Of a stretch of DNA of 64,000 nt, positions 35,001 to 47,071 are shown one piece after another. Position numbers and translations under genes: made by a program. Every line of letters starts with the position of its first letter. Positions within the stretch are counted from its first letter, which is position 1. The stretch is from assembly GCA_037954665.1 (NCBI GenBank), contig JBBMOL010000280.1:620001-684000 (forward strand), given 5' to 3'. The notes under the pieces were generated by a model. That model saw nothing but the letters and a program-made list of their open reading frames with translations, made no database searches and was not told the origin of the DNA. This DNA comes from Laguncularia racemosa. Taxonomy: Eukaryota > Streptophyta > Magnoliopsida > Myrtales > Combretaceae.

Positions 35001-36170
35001 CTAATTGGCCCATACATCTGATTAACATAAATAATGCTTTCTTACATGGTTCTTTAGATGAGGAAATTTATTTGATACCTCTGCCTTGTTATTCTAGAGC
35101 TCTTCCTCATCAAGTGTGCAAGCTTAAATGTTCACTTTATGGTCGTAAACAAGCCTCATGATAGTGGAATATTGAGATTTCTCAATTTTTGGTCTAGCGA
35201 GGTTTTATTTAATCTGTTCATGACTATTTTTTATTTACTTTCTCTCATCAAGATACTTTTGTGGTTGTTCTTTTATACATAGACGATATGTTAATCATAG
35301 GCAATTGTGCTCCGTTTATTTCCTCCTTGAAGTGTGCTTTTGATTCCTAGTATACTATTAAGGACTTAGGATTGGCTCGATTTTTTTTTAGCATTGAAAT
35401 TTGTAGAACCATAGTAGGCACACTTCTTAATTAGAGAAAGTTTATTCTTAACATTCTACTTGAGATTGGTTTATCTAGATGTAAATCGGTTTCTTTGCCC
35501 TTGCCTTCTGGTCTTTTGTTGAGCAAAGATACTTGAGTAGCTCTTAATGATCCTCATCTTTATTGATACATTGTTATGTGCTTGTTACATTTGACTTTAA
35601 CATGTCTGGACATCTATTATGATGTGAACAAGTTAAGCCAATTTCTCTCTTATCCTTGACAGCCACATTTACAAGTTGTTTATCATGTCCTTAAGTATCT
35701 CAAAGGATCTTTTGGGCTTGGTTTATTTTATCTAGCCAATAATCTTTTAAAGCTTCTTAGTTTTTCTAATGTAGATTAGGCTTCTTCCACTTTTGATTGA
35801 CAATGCCCTTGTCTTATGGAAATCAAAGAAGTAGTGCATTGTTAGTACTTCCTCTACCATATCGAAGCGGAGTATCATAGAATGGCTTCTACTATCAAGG
35901 AATTGTTGTGGACTTCTTATATTCTCAAAGATCTTTGTGTGCCCGTTTCTTCACCTATTCCTTTGTTTTGTGACAACAAATCAGCTGACCTCCTTGCTCA
36001 CAATCTTTGTCTATACAACAAAACCAAGCATATTGATGTTGATGCTCATTTCATTTGAGAACATGTTTCTCCTATCTATATTCCTTCTACTCAACAAGTG
36101 GGTGATATTCTCACCAAACTTCCTATTGCTTTACAATTTCACTCTACTTACTTCAACTTAGGCCTTTGCT
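32085..36170 (+). pseudogene. Copia-1 gag-pol polyprotein, broken
   Basis: Domains in order: gag with YLEWSRTVKLVLGVKQKLGF (about 32215); a knuckle CKHCRVEGYTIENC (about 32900) in which the zinc-binding His is Tyr; protease WIVDTGATDYI (about 33245) with an intact DTG; pre-integrase VHLLHNRLGHLSF (33666); integrase with IDNGSEF and TPQQNGRVK (33905-34025); reverse transcriptase with SKWVFKIKYKLDGNV (34830), NNAFLHGSLDEEIY (35028) and LYIDDMLIIG (35273); and RNase H ending FCDNKSADL, NKTKHIDVDAHFI and VGDILTKL (35965-36120). At 35159-35164 the conserved ASRQW reads A-S-stop-stop-W. Confidence 0.85.
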
Positions 36171-36220
36171 AGCTCTAACTTGAGAAGACCACGGTGGGGG
36201 GCATGACGTAGGGGCAGGGT

Positions 36221-36420
36221 TGTGGATTTTTTTAGTTATCTTTTTGTTACCCTTTACTCTTTGTTACACAATAGAAATGTACTATAAATAGACTTTGTAG
36301 CCAAGACCATTAATTCAATTTAACACAATTTTCATGTTGTTTTTTGTTACGAGAAAATCAACACAAGTTTTCTTTCTTCTTCCTTGCACAATTACAAGTT
36401 TGCAATGGAGTAACTTCACA
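36221..36420 (+). repeat. Copia-1 3' LTR
   Basis: From TGTGGATTTT to AACTTCACA. Contains the shared TATAAATAGA box and the AAGTTTTCTTTCTTCTTCCTTG segment. Confidence 0.75.
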
Positions 36421-37490
36421 AGTTTCCACTCCCTTATGCATGTGATCCATCCCCAACATTTAGATATTATGCTTATTATGATTATAATTAAGATTTTTCA
36501 ACTCAATCATTTCCTATCACCTCACATTAATTGAGTCATCCTCCTTCTCTTACTTTCATTTATTCATATTCCACTTCCTTCATTAGACCATAATACAATC
36601 ACCATATTTAGTTTCCTTTTCTAACTTCTCTTCCTTTAAAGGAATAGGACCAAAATCATTCTAGTTGCTATTATGTCCTTTCGAACTAGATTATCTTAGG
36701 TTGCCTTCACTTTGGCTAAGAGTGTCTTTAGTTCTTGTCACTTCGATAGATACTCGTTCTATATTGAGAAGTAGGTGAGTTTGTACTTTGTGGGCAAACT
36801 TTTTTTTTTTTAAATAGGATTCAATTGAAACTAATTTACATAATACTGTTATAAAATTACAACTTCTAACTGCAATTCTTTTCGATATGTGATTTGTAAA
36901 GAAATCATAGCTTTTAGCTGCGATTTTTTTTATTGTGATAACTAAAGAAATCACAACAATGAGCTACAATTTTATCTTTTAATTTTCTTTCTGGTTCTTT
37001 TCTCTCTTTCTCTTTCTTTTTTTGTTTCTTTCTCTCTCTCTTCCCCCCCCCCCCCCCCCCCCCCCCCCCGTTTTGGGGCTTTTCTCTTTCTAAAAATAAA
37101 ATAAAAAAAATATGTCCATTATAAATCCTTTAAAAAAATAAATAATACATTTGTTATAAATACAAAATGTCTCTTTTTTCTCTTTTTCTTTTTCATTATT
37201 ATTAGTATTAGTTACCATACATAAATGGCAGCTTCATCATGTGATTTATTAAAAAAAAAAAAGCATTTATAAATAGCAAGTTTTAAATGCGATATTTCTA
37301 AATTTTCAACATTTTTTGAGCCAAATAAAAGGTATTTAACAAAATATTTTATCGAAAATTATACTTTTAAAAAAAGTTTGCCCACAATAACTAACCTATA
37401 TTTCCTCTTATGACATGATTACTCGTCTCAATCTTATCATTATATGCACAAGCTACCTCTTTATGACGAATGTATCCACATTTTACGCAA
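36421..37490. other. no gene recognised
   Basis: AT-rich and pyrimidine-rich sequence including a CT-rich run into a long poly-C tract. No coding signal I can support. Confidence 0.5.
37043..37069. repeat. poly-C tract of 27 bases
   Basis: Uninterrupted C27 after a (TC)n stretch. The opposite strand is G27. It could be real or an assembly artefact. Confidence 0.85.
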
Positions 37491-37499
37491 AAAAAAAAA

Positions 37500-38120
37500 A
37501 AAAAAGGGAGGCCTTCATATTGAACTTTGTACTCTTAAGTTATCCACTGCAATTGTACGCACTAACGGTGTATTGAAATTAATTTATACCCAAATTCTTG
37601 CGAAGCGCCCTCTCTCGGCTCCTATTGTGTAAGCATCATATTGTGGGACAGTAACAATTGAATTAGTTATCTTATGTAACGCCGTTGGTGAATAATACTC
37701 CAGCGAGAGCTCATATGTCCTTGCCCAAATAGCTGCAGAATCAAAACCGCTTATCGAGGGTTTAAGTTTAGGAGCCATTTCCGAATTGCTAGGAAATGGC
37801 CATTAGTAAACCATGCACCTTTCTTAAAGATCCGCATTTTAGTCAAAAGAGGCCGTATGGAATCCTTTCCCAGCACTAATCAAGTTAAACCTTCCCCTAC
37901 TTCGCCACATAAGGGACGACTTCGATTGAATGACTTTATATCCAGGATTAGGCCCCATGACCTTTATAATGATCGTGTATCTCCTAGGTTCACGAATGGC
38001 CTCCTTTTTCGTCTTTGAGAAGAAGATTCTGATGAGAAAATTTCTAGCACCACCAATACCTTTAGAATTGGATTTGGCTGATAGTCCAAATCGCTTATAT
38101 TTTTATTTTATGTCCTATGT
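37500..38120 (-). pseudogene. L1-type LINE ORF1 fragment (DUF4283-like)
   Basis: Minus-strand translation gives REPRRYTIIIKVMGPNPGYKV, WRSRGRFNLISAGKGFHTASF, ISGFDSAAIWARTYELSLEYY and AERGRFARIWV. These match the plant LINE ORF1 domain whose usual landmarks are REPWRxxxIxKLxGxxIGY, W.P.G.F..I..., WVRLPGLPxEYY and ARGRFARxCV. Such proteins bind the element RNA. Stops and frame changes occur, for example directly after ARIWV. Its N-terminal continuation lies at 38990-39200 and 44213-44345, separated by insertions. Confidence 0.8.
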
Positions 38121-38139
38121 TCTAATAACTATTTGAGAA

Positions 38140-38930
38140 ATAATCTTATAGGTACAATAATAATTCTCTATGGGATGTCAATATATCCTATACTAGTTGA
38201 TGGACACGGGACATTTTCAGATTTACAATCAAAGACCCGTTGCGATTGTTTCCATTCCGAAGCATTGGCTTATGAAGACTTATGATATTTTTGTACTTTG
38301 TAATTGTTCTATGGACTATTTTATATTGTATTTTTTTTTGGACACTTTTATTTTATTGTAATTTCCATTTAGGACCGGTCACCTTAAAAGTGGCAAACTT
38401 GTAATTTTTGACCATTTTCTAACCCTAGGAGTAGTAAGTATAAATACTTGCTTATAGTAGGATTTGAGGAGGCCAAAATTTGTAGAATTAAGATACACTT
38501 TGTGAGGATTAGGGTTCTCCTAATTTTCATTAGACTCTTATCAATTTCAATCCCAAGAGTTGATATTGTGGCAAGTGCAACACTTTAGAATTGTGAGTAA
38601 TATCAATTTTATTTTGTTGTGATTTCTTTTCTTCTCTTATGTGTAATATCTAGAGGTGAATTGAGATAGTTCTTGGTTAGATTTTTTATTGCACTTGTGA
38701 TCAATTATATTGTATAAGATTGATTACTTTAGTACTTGATATTATCATCTCATTGGTGGAGTGAATTGTGCTTGTTGGAAGAGGATAAAATCATGGTTTT
38801 AGTTCCTTTCTTCTTTATATATTTCATGGAATTCACTTATATTTGTTGTTATTTAGTGAAGTTTATCATTATTGGATTGTGGTTGCATCATTGGACCTTT
38901 GGATTTCACCAAAATTCCAACAGGGTTCTC
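38140..38930 (+). repeat. possible solo LTR
   Basis: This stretch interrupts the LINE ORF1 frame. It has a TATAAATACTTGC box at about 38440 and ends TTCCAACA at about 38922, a common LTR end. No clear left end or target duplication was found, so this stays tentative. Confidence 0.35.
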
Positions 38931-38989
38931 GCAATTTCCATTCCAATTGGACCGGTTTTGTATGTGAGTTGAGGTTTGTTTTCTTGATT

Positions 38990-39200
38990 CATTTGATTGT
39001 GCTTAGACCTTGGTTTTGAGCACATCAGATTCTCTTGACTCCTTTGGAGATGCTTTCATTAGGACCACCCTCCTAAACAGAAATCTCCCCTTCTTGGTTT
39101 ATTTCCATGTCTTCCTCTTCATCTGTAATCACATAGTTGTCACTAAAGAATGCCTTTTCATACGCACCCAGTATATTTAAGAGGATCGAGTCCTTATAGG
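38990..39200 (-). pseudogene. LINE ORF1 N-terminal fragment, left part
   Basis: The minus strand reads AYEKAFFSDNYVITDEEEDM and INQEGEISV, the acidic region that precedes the DUF4283-like domain in plant LINE ORF1. It abuts the left end of copia-2 at 39201. Confidence 0.6.
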
Positions 39201-39547
39201 TGTCAAAAGTATACATATGCATTGCATCCATGTCCTACTTCACCCTACCAGCAGACAAGATTTGAAGAAAACAGAACATCAACTTGATGCGAGCAAGAAC
39301 TCAAAGAGAAAGAACCAAGAACTGAAAAATGAAAGTAAACTAACCGAAATCTCCAAAGTTAGGTAAGTTTGTTATAATAGGCTATTTATAGTAAGACATA
39401 TATATAACAACAACTAATAAGAAAATGACAAGTGTACAAATATAAATAGCCTATTATAACAGACTTATTATAGTAAGACATATATATATAACAACAACCA
39501 ATAAGAAAATGACAAGTGTACAAATATAAATATAGTGTAAGTTCACA
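39201..39547 (-). repeat. Copia-2 3' LTR with internal duplication
   Basis: 347 bp, against 264 bp for its partner. The extra length is an 82-bp partial duplication linked to a perfect inverted repeat, GTTATAATAGGCTATTTATA at 39371-39390 and its complement at 39441-39460. Confidence 0.85.
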
Positions 39548-39699
39548 TTCCACCCTCAAGTGGGAGCTTCTTGAAGTCCTAACTTGCCACATAAATGATT
39601 GAAAAGAGATGATCCAAGCGACTTAGTTAGAAGATCAACAATTTGGAGGAAGGATTGAACATGAAGTGTGTGAAGAAAACTAGAATTGATGTGATCACG

Positions 39700-42600
39700 A
39701 ATAAAGTGCACATCAATTGCAATCACAAGCTAGAGGAATAGGAAATTGAATTGAAACTTGTAAATCACACAAGATAAAAGACACCTAAAGAAGTTCCATT
39801 GTTGCTATAGCAAGACTCTAGTACTTAGCCTCAGTGGTGGAAGTTGACATAGTAAGTTGTTTCTTAGATTTCTAAGTTACTAAAGCTTAGCTAAGCATAA
39901 CACAATATCTTGATATTGACTTTTGGTTCAAATGAGAAGATCCCCAATCAGAATCAGAAAATCCTTACAGTGTAACATTATTAGCAACTGGATAAAATAA
40001 ATGAAGTGAAGCTGTCCCTTTCAAATAGTGAAGAAGATAAACTAAAGCAAGAAGATGTGGCTATCGAGGTTGAGGAATAAATTGGCTGAGCTGATGAGTA
40101 GCATAATAGATATCTAGGTGTGTATGAGAAATATAAAGTGGTATATTAAGGAGACATCTGTAAAATGAAGGATTGGGAAGAAGATCACCAACAACAGCAT
40201 CTAACTGCAATCAATGTGGCAGTGGAGTAGTCATTGGTTTAGCACTAGTAAGACCAACATCTTGCAAAACATTTAAAATGAATTTTCTTTGATTGAATTA
40301 AATACCTTGATCTATTTGACATATCTCTAAACCAAGAAAAAACCATGCTAAACCAAGATCTTTGATAGTAAATTCCTCATCTAGCTTGAGTTTAACATGA
40401 GGAATGTAAGTTTCATCAGAACCAGTTAGGAGCATATCATCAACATACAGTAAGATGAAAGCACTCCCATTAAGACCATGATAAGAGAATAAAGAATAAT
40501 CATGCAATTACTGTGAAAAACCAAGTGAAATCAAAACTTTAGAAACTTTTAAATCTCATTGTTGAGAGGCCTGCTTAAGCCCATAAATCAACCTTTTCAA
40601 ATGACAAACTTGATGGTAAAGCTTTGTCATACCCATTAGGGGGTGTCATGTATATATCTTGATCAAGTGTACCATGTAAAAAAGAATTATTTACATCAAT
40701 TTGATGTAAAGTCTATCCATAAATTGTAGCTAAAGCAAGAAGAATACGAACTATGCTCATTTTAACACTAGGGGAAAACGTGTCATGATAATCTTCCCCT
40801 TTGACTTAGGTAAAATTTTTAGTGACAAGTCGAGCCTTATAGCGTTCTATGGCACCATCTGGCCTATGTTTGATTTTATAGACCTACTTAAAGCTAATTA
40901 CTTTCTTACCAATAGGTAAAGAGGACAACTCCCAGGTTTGATTAAGCTCTAGTGCATGGAGTTCATTTTGCATAGCTTTTTGCGACTCTTTCTATTGAGA
41001 TGCTTCAAAATGGTTACATGGTTCTTAATTGACTAACACATTGGCTAAAGAAGCTAAAAAATCATTAGGATAAGTATAAAATGTTTAAATGTCAAAAAGA
41101 GAATATTGAGAATTGGATTTAGAAGGTGAACTAGAGTGGTTAGTAGCTAAATTATGGCAGTGATGTGTTGCATATACAAAATCTTGAAGCCACTGAGGAG
41201 GTCTTATTTGTCTAGTTGTTTGTCATAAACCATTAGAAGATGAACAAATAGATAGATCACTAGGATAGAAAACAAGCAATCTAAAAGAAGGCATGTTTGC
41301 AGAAGATTGAGCATTTGAACAAGAAGAATACTATGCTATAGAAGGACAATTGAACCGATGCATACATGGATTTAAGTAGGACTTAAACAAGACAAGATTC
41401 TTTGGAATAGATAAGTTTGAGAAGTATTAGAAACATCATTATCCTTGAAAGGAAAACTATTTTCAAAGAAAATGGCATCTTAGGAAACAAATACTCATTT
41501 GTGGGACAAATCATAGATCTTATAAACATTTCGCCTTTATGCATATCCTAGAAAAATGTAACAAATTCCTCTTGCATCAAATTATCACTAGGATAAGGAT
41601 GTTTAGTAGCAAAGCATAAACATCCCATAACTCTCGAGTGATCATCCTTTAGGTAGCATCCAAATAGCATTTCATAAAGGGTTTTCCAATTCGAGCTAGC
41701 CTTTGCCATTTTATTGATTAAGTATGTGACAGTAAGAACGTACTCTCCCCAAAATTTCTTAGGAAAATTGGCATGAAGTCAACGAGCACGTGAAGTATTT
41801 AGTAAATGCTTTTGTTTCTTTTTAACTTGGCCATTTTGTTGGGGTGTATATATAGTGGTTTGTTGAAGTATAATGCCTAGTTTAGAAAAAATTGATTGGC
41901 ACAAGTGTGACAAAGATTCAAATCCATTATCTATTTTCACAAACTTAGGAGCAACTTTAAAATGATTAGAAACACAAGCAAAAAAATCTTGAAGAACACA
42001 ACATGCTTGACTCTTATGATGCAATAAGAAGGTTTAAGTAGTCTTAGTAAAGTCATCTACTGTTGTTAAAAAGTACCTAGCACTAGATGTAGAAGAGATA
42101 TTATAAGGCCCCCAAACATCAAGATGAAATAGTTTAAAGGCAAACTTGGAAACATCTTCACTTCGAGGGAAAGGAAGTCTATGGAATTTAGCTTCTTGAC
42201 AAACATTACAAATGAAAATTTGATGATCAAGAATCTTACAAGAATTTAAATGTTAGAGTTTAGAAATTGAAGCATGTCCCATTCGTGCATAGATCAAGTA
42301 AAGTTGACCTTTGTCTATATTAGGGACTGAATTACACATGGAAAAAAGATTATTCATAACAGCTAGACTAGAATCCTCCTTAAGCTCCTTGGATTGAAGT
42401 ACATACAGTCTATTAACAGCCTTAGTAATTGCCACTATGGTGTTCAAGCTTTGGTCCTAAAATGTACATTGGAATGAAGTAAAGATAGCAGGAAGATGTT
42501 GGTGTTATAATAGGCTATGAACAGAAAGTAAATTGTGGGTAAACTGAGGAACCAAGAATACATTTCTAATGGTAAGGGATGATGATATAGTAACTGAGCC

Positions 42601-43912
42601 TACTTTATTAACTAGTATAGTTTTTCCATCTAGTAAGCTAACCTTAATTGGATGAACTAAATCATGAATATCATGTAAAAGGTTATGAAAAGGGTTATGT
42701 GATTTGTAGCCCCAGTATCAATAATCCAAGAGTTCATATAACTACAAGAAGCATTCGAATAAGAAAGAACATCAAGATTACCTACAAATTGAACGTGATT
42801 AACCATGGCGTTGTTTTGTTGTACTTTTTCTTTTAGTAGCTTAAACATTTCCTAACATATTGTTTGAATCATCTACTGATTTAGATGATTAAGCTAATGT
42901 TCTTCTTCAATTGCTACACTAGGAGCATGATCAAATAGAGAATCAAGCATATGAGACTTTGCAACATTAGCACTATATCTAGAAGTACTTGAAGACCTTC
43001 CTTTTTGAATCCGCTGACGTTTAAACCAATCTAAATATCTAATGATTTGGAAACAATTCTTGATTGTATGCCTTTCTATTATTCATTTTTTTACAATAGC
43101 CCTTATTCTTCCCTTTTCGCTTGTCTAGTACAAAATCTCTTCCCTTGGTATTAAAAGCTGTACTTTCACTATCCACTAAAAGCACTCTCGTGACCTATTT
43201 GTGTTTCTTTATCTGTTGGACTATATAGAAAGCCTTATTGATAGTAGACATCGGTTCCATAGAAAGTATTTGATTTCTAACTCCATCATACACCTCATTT
43301 AGTCTCATAAGGAATTACATCAGTTTACTCTCAGATTCATATGCTACAAACTTTCCTTTAAGTCTATAAGTGCAATACTCCAAACATCCACAATTATATT
43401 ATGGAAATTCATGTAACTGTTGTAATTCATCCCAACACTTCTTTAGTTTATTATAATAGACTCCAACACTTTGATCGTATTATTTTAAATTACTAATTTT
43501 ATGTTGCAACTGAAACACCAAAGGTCCATTAGAGACACCATGTTGTTCAATAATCTCATTCCATAGCTGTTACGTAGATTGAACATAAAGGAAGCTTTGG
43601 GCAATGTCACTATTAATGGAATTGAGGATCCAACAATAGGCCATGTAATCACAATGCATCCACTTAGCTAGGTCTAACAAGGTTTCTAAAGGTTTAGTAA
43701 TTGAACCATCGATAAAACCTAATTTTAATTTCACACCTAGTCCCATTTTAATGGATTTACTTTAACCTAGATAGTTATTACCATTAAACATCAAAGTTCT
43801 AATGCTTATATTAGGATTATCAGAATTAGACAAAAACAGAGGATCCATTATAGATGGATTACCTACTAGCACAGACGAAGCTCTTAATGTAACACTCATG
43901 ATTGAAAACAAA
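39700..43912 (-). pseudogene. Copia-2 gag-pol polyprotein, broken
   Basis: Minus-strand order: gag starting near 43900 with FNGNNYLG and KMGLGVKLKLGFIDGSI, then the gag core LWNEIIEQHGVSNGPLVFQL (about 43550); protease SWIIDTGATNHIT (42657-42848); pre-integrase LYLIYARMGHASISKL (42253); integrase KIDNGFESLSHLCQ and TPQQNGQVKKKQK (41779-42024); reverse transcriptase with LLYVDDMLLTGSDET and FTIKDLGLAWFFLGLEI (40298-40507). The protease DTG and reverse transcriptase YVDD are intact, but stops and frame changes elsewhere make the polyprotein untranslatable as a whole. Confidence 0.85.
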
Positions 43913-43948
43913 ACTAATGGTATTGATACTTGTGATTCTCTAATACTA

Positions 43949-44212
43949 TATTAAAGGTTTACATCTACATTGCATCCATGTCTTACTTCACCATAGTAGT
44001 AGACAAGATTTGAAGAGAAATAAAACAAGAACTTGATGTGAGTAAGAACCCAAAGAGAAAGAATAGAGAACTGAAAAATGAAAGTAAATTAACTAAAATC
44101 TCCAAAGTTAGGTAAGTTTATTACAATAGGCTATGTATAGTAAGACATAAATATAACAGAAACCAATAAGAAAATAACAAGTGTATAAATATAAATATAG
44201 TATAAGTCCACA
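43949..44212 (-). repeat. Copia-2 5' LTR
   Basis: 264 bp, aligning with the 3' LTR apart from its duplication. The minus strand starts TGTGGACTTATAC. Confidence 0.85.
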
Positions 44213-44217
44213 ATAGG

Positions 44218-44345
44218 AAAGCGATCTCTTCTCAGTAGAGTTGATATCTTTAGTAGGAACCACTTTGAATGGGATGTCAGAGCTCTGAGTTCCTTCTAAA
44301 AATCTCTTTGTGCTTTATTGTCCAAAATCACTCCTTCCACTTCCA
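44218..44345 (-). pseudogene. LINE ORF1 N-terminal fragment, right part
   Basis: The minus strand reads SDIPFKVVPTKDINSTEKRS. Across the copia-2 site it continues as RSLSYKDS, the typical N-terminal block of plant L1 ORF1. It is older than copia-2. Confidence 0.6.
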
Positions 44346-46206
44346 TTTGATAACTTACTACATCAAAGTTTTGCACTTAATTATAGATTAGGAAACCATA
44401 TATTTTATTGTATCTTTTATTGATATATTTTTATATAGCTTTCCTTTATTTGCACTTAAATTAACCTTTTTACTTTTCAGTCATGCTTTATTATAAAAAA
44501 AATCCAACTACTTTTTACTCATTTGATAAACGATTATATTTTAAAATATATAAATATTAGAGCTAGTAAAGTTAGAATAATTTGAATTCAATGGTAATAA
44601 CACAGAAGAAGTTAATGAAAATAAAACCATAAAATAAAGGCACAATGGGGATCCTCCCATATAAGTTATAAACCGCTTTAAATGGTTTGGGGGGTTGAAT
44701 CAAACTACATGGTAAAAAAGCTATATTTTGCAATTTAACTCAATTTGCAATTTAGTCCTCTTCACTTGTGGTTTGGTGGGTTTAATTAAATTGCATGGTA
44801 AAAAAGCTATATTTTGCAATTTAGTCCTCTTCACTTGGTAAACACTTAAGAAGCATTCCATGGTATGGATAATTTTCATAATTACATATGGGTAATTAAG
44901 GTAAGGGTTTGGCAATTGAAAAAAGAGGAAAGTTATTAGGTCTACTTCTTAGTATCATAGCCCAACTCTTTAGCAAATATAATTTGCTTTTAAACATAAA
45001 CCCTAGATGAGTGGTAATGTAAGATTATACCTCTATCTCTCTTTTCTTTGCTTTTGCTAAGAAATTAAGATTTGTACTAATTAATTATTTCTTTTGTAAT
45101 TACAAGGTCAAAGATGAAGTAAAGAAAAGTTGATTCAAAAGAGCCCGCTCTCCTAACTTGACATATTTTAAGGGTTACAACTTGCTTACCCCCTTTTTTG
45201 ATTTGTTATTTCCTTTATATGTTGTATACATGTTTGTTATGGAAAAAATGCACAAGAAGTATTTTCACTTTTAAATTTGAGCAATTTAGTACCTAATTTT
45301 TTTTCTTAGAAATTTGATGCTTAACAGAAATTCTACATTACACCTTATTTCAAATTATATGTACTAAATTTTTAAGGAATAAAACTTTAGGTGTTAAATT
45401 TCTAAAGTCCAAAATGAAAAAAAAAATTATGTGCCTTTACCCCTTTGTTATAGATCAATTAGTTTTTCTACTTTTACAAATTTTAAATTGTGTACAACTA
45501 CTATTTCAATTTAAGAAAAATCATCACATGTAATAGTCATCATGCCATTTTTGCTTTCTCTTCACATGTGCCCCTTCATTTGTAACAAGAAACAGGGGGA
45601 AATTAGTGAAAACAAAATTAAAGGAAATGAATGAAAATAGAATTTCCATTTTGTATTTGGATGTTTAAGAAGGAAGCAGAAGGACATGAAAATAAATTTT
45701 TTCTTTTATATTGGTTAGTTCACAAAACAAAAAGGAAATCAAAAGACTCATATGTATATAAGATATATCTCTACTTCTTTTTTTCTTTTTTTATTTAACA
45801 TTATCCTTAAGGTATTTTTATAAATCAATACTCATTTAGACCAATTAACATCATTTTTTTAATTCAATTTTGGGGAGGAAGTAATTGGACTAAAAAAAAG
45901 GAAACATTGTCACTTTTTCTTTTTCTCCAATTTTGTCCATTTGCACTTTCATTTAAACTTTCCAAACTTAAATTTATCATAGAACCTCTTATTAAACAAG
46001 TTTTAAGTACTAAAAAGAAGAAGAAGAAGAAGAAACATTATAAGACATCCTACTTGGCTTGGGTGAAATGCAATTGCTTTTCCTCCCTTATAATCCTACT
46101 AGCTTTTTATTTGGGAGATGGCATTCCTTGATTACATATTAATTATTGAATTTCTTGAAATAATTATTCTCTTGTGATATGTTTGGCCAAAGGAAAAAAA
46201 AATATA
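44346..46206. other. no gene recognised
   Basis: AT-rich intergenic sequence with a short tandem duplication (44708-44840) and an AAG microsatellite (about 46013-46035). No supported coding signal. Confidence 0.5.
44708..44840. repeat. direct duplication
   Basis: CATGGTAAAAAAGCTATATT followed by TTGCAATTTAGTCCTCTTCA occurs twice, the copies starting near 44709 and 44796. Confidence 0.8.
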
Positions 46207-46698
46207 TGTTACGATTTTGTGAAGGACAAAAACAATGGAAAAAGAAAATTAATAATCGCAAGAAAATAAAAGAAACACAAGATTTACATGGAAAAACCTA
46301 AATTGAGAAAAAACCATGGGTAGAGGAGAAGAGAAATCCACTAATTTGAAATTGGAATACACAAGTGAGAGAAAACAACTCAAAGGACAAATCTCTTAAA
46401 GGAATTCATATCAAGCATCCTAATTCTCTCTCATTCACTCTCTTTTAACCCTAAAAATACCCCATATATATATATATATAAGTGCAAAACCTGGAGAAAT
46501 AAGATAGGTCGGCTTAAGTACGACTGGCAACTTAAATACATACGTTGTCGGCCTAAATCCTACGTCGCCGGCTTAAGTGACAATGACCTTCCAAGCTTCA
46601 TACACTGACCTTAAAGGCCAGCAGCCTTCATTCCAAAGTGGGCAGCATTGAGCACAAAAGCTGCCGACCTTCAACAAATTTAAGGCATTAATCAACCA
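46207..46698 (-). repeat. Copia-3 3' LTR
   Basis: 492 bp with several GTCGGC and GCCGGC motifs (46510-46680). It is about 90 bp longer than the 5' LTR, mostly because a block near 46530-46590 is missing from the other copy. Confidence 0.85.
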
Positions 46699-47071
46699 TC
46701 TCTACCTTGACACAAATTTGATCTTTTTCGGTTATCTTCAAAACTTCAACATACAATAGGAAATATTCTCCTCCTCTTTTCATAAACCTCAAAAGATAAT
46801 TATCAGCAACTAACACCAATCAAGTTAAGCAATGTTTAAACTTGGTCATAGGAAGTTTTTTTGTCAACGTATCAGTAGGATTATTATAAGTTCTGACTTT
46901 GCTCACTACAATTTCACCACAAGCAATAATGTCACAAACAAAGTGATATCTAACATCGATATGTTTTTACGTCTTATGAAACATTTGATCCTTTGTGAGA
47001 TAAATTGCACTCTGATTGTAACAATTAACAATAATAGTCTTCACATCATCACTAAGCTCTCCAAATAATCC

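Larger units (their letters stand above)
31824..36420 (+). mobile_element. Copia-1: Ty1/copia LTR retrotransposon, plus strand
   Basis: Short LTRs (about 195 and 200 bp) bound an element with copia gene order: gag, protease, integrase, reverse transcriptase, RNase H. The primer site TGGTATCAAAGC starts at 32019. The sequence before the 3' LTR is purine-rich (GGTGGGGGGCATGACGTAGGGGCAGGG). I could not find a convincing target duplication, so the outer ends are less certain than for the other elements. Stops throughout make it inactive. Confidence 0.85.
39201..44212 (-). mobile_element. Copia-2: Ty1/copia LTR retrotransposon, minus strand
   Basis: A 5012-bp element with exact 5-bp target duplication ATAGG (39196-39200 and 44213-44217). 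The 5' LTR is 43949-44212 and the 3' LTR is 39201-39547. A primer site-like TAGTATTAGAG adjoins the 5' LTR, and the polypurine stretch CTTGAGGGTGGAA precedes the 3' LTR. Domain order on the minus strand is gag, protease, integrase, reverse transcriptase, RNase H. Removing the element and one target copy restores a LINE ORF1 frame reading RSLSYKDS across the site, which independently confirms the boundaries. Confidence 0.92.

Noticed and set aside
37488..37507. Poly-A run as the tail of the LINE
   Set aside because: The LINE piece is on the minus strand, so its tail would appear as poly-T on the plus strand.
37584..38136. Possible organelle DNA insertion or independent small genes
   Set aside because: Minus-strand translation matches the LINE ORF1 DUF4283-like domain over several motifs.
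45907..46131. 74-codon open frame with a poly-Lys stretch
   Set aside because: The Lys run comes from an AAG microsatellite. Nothing else supports coding.
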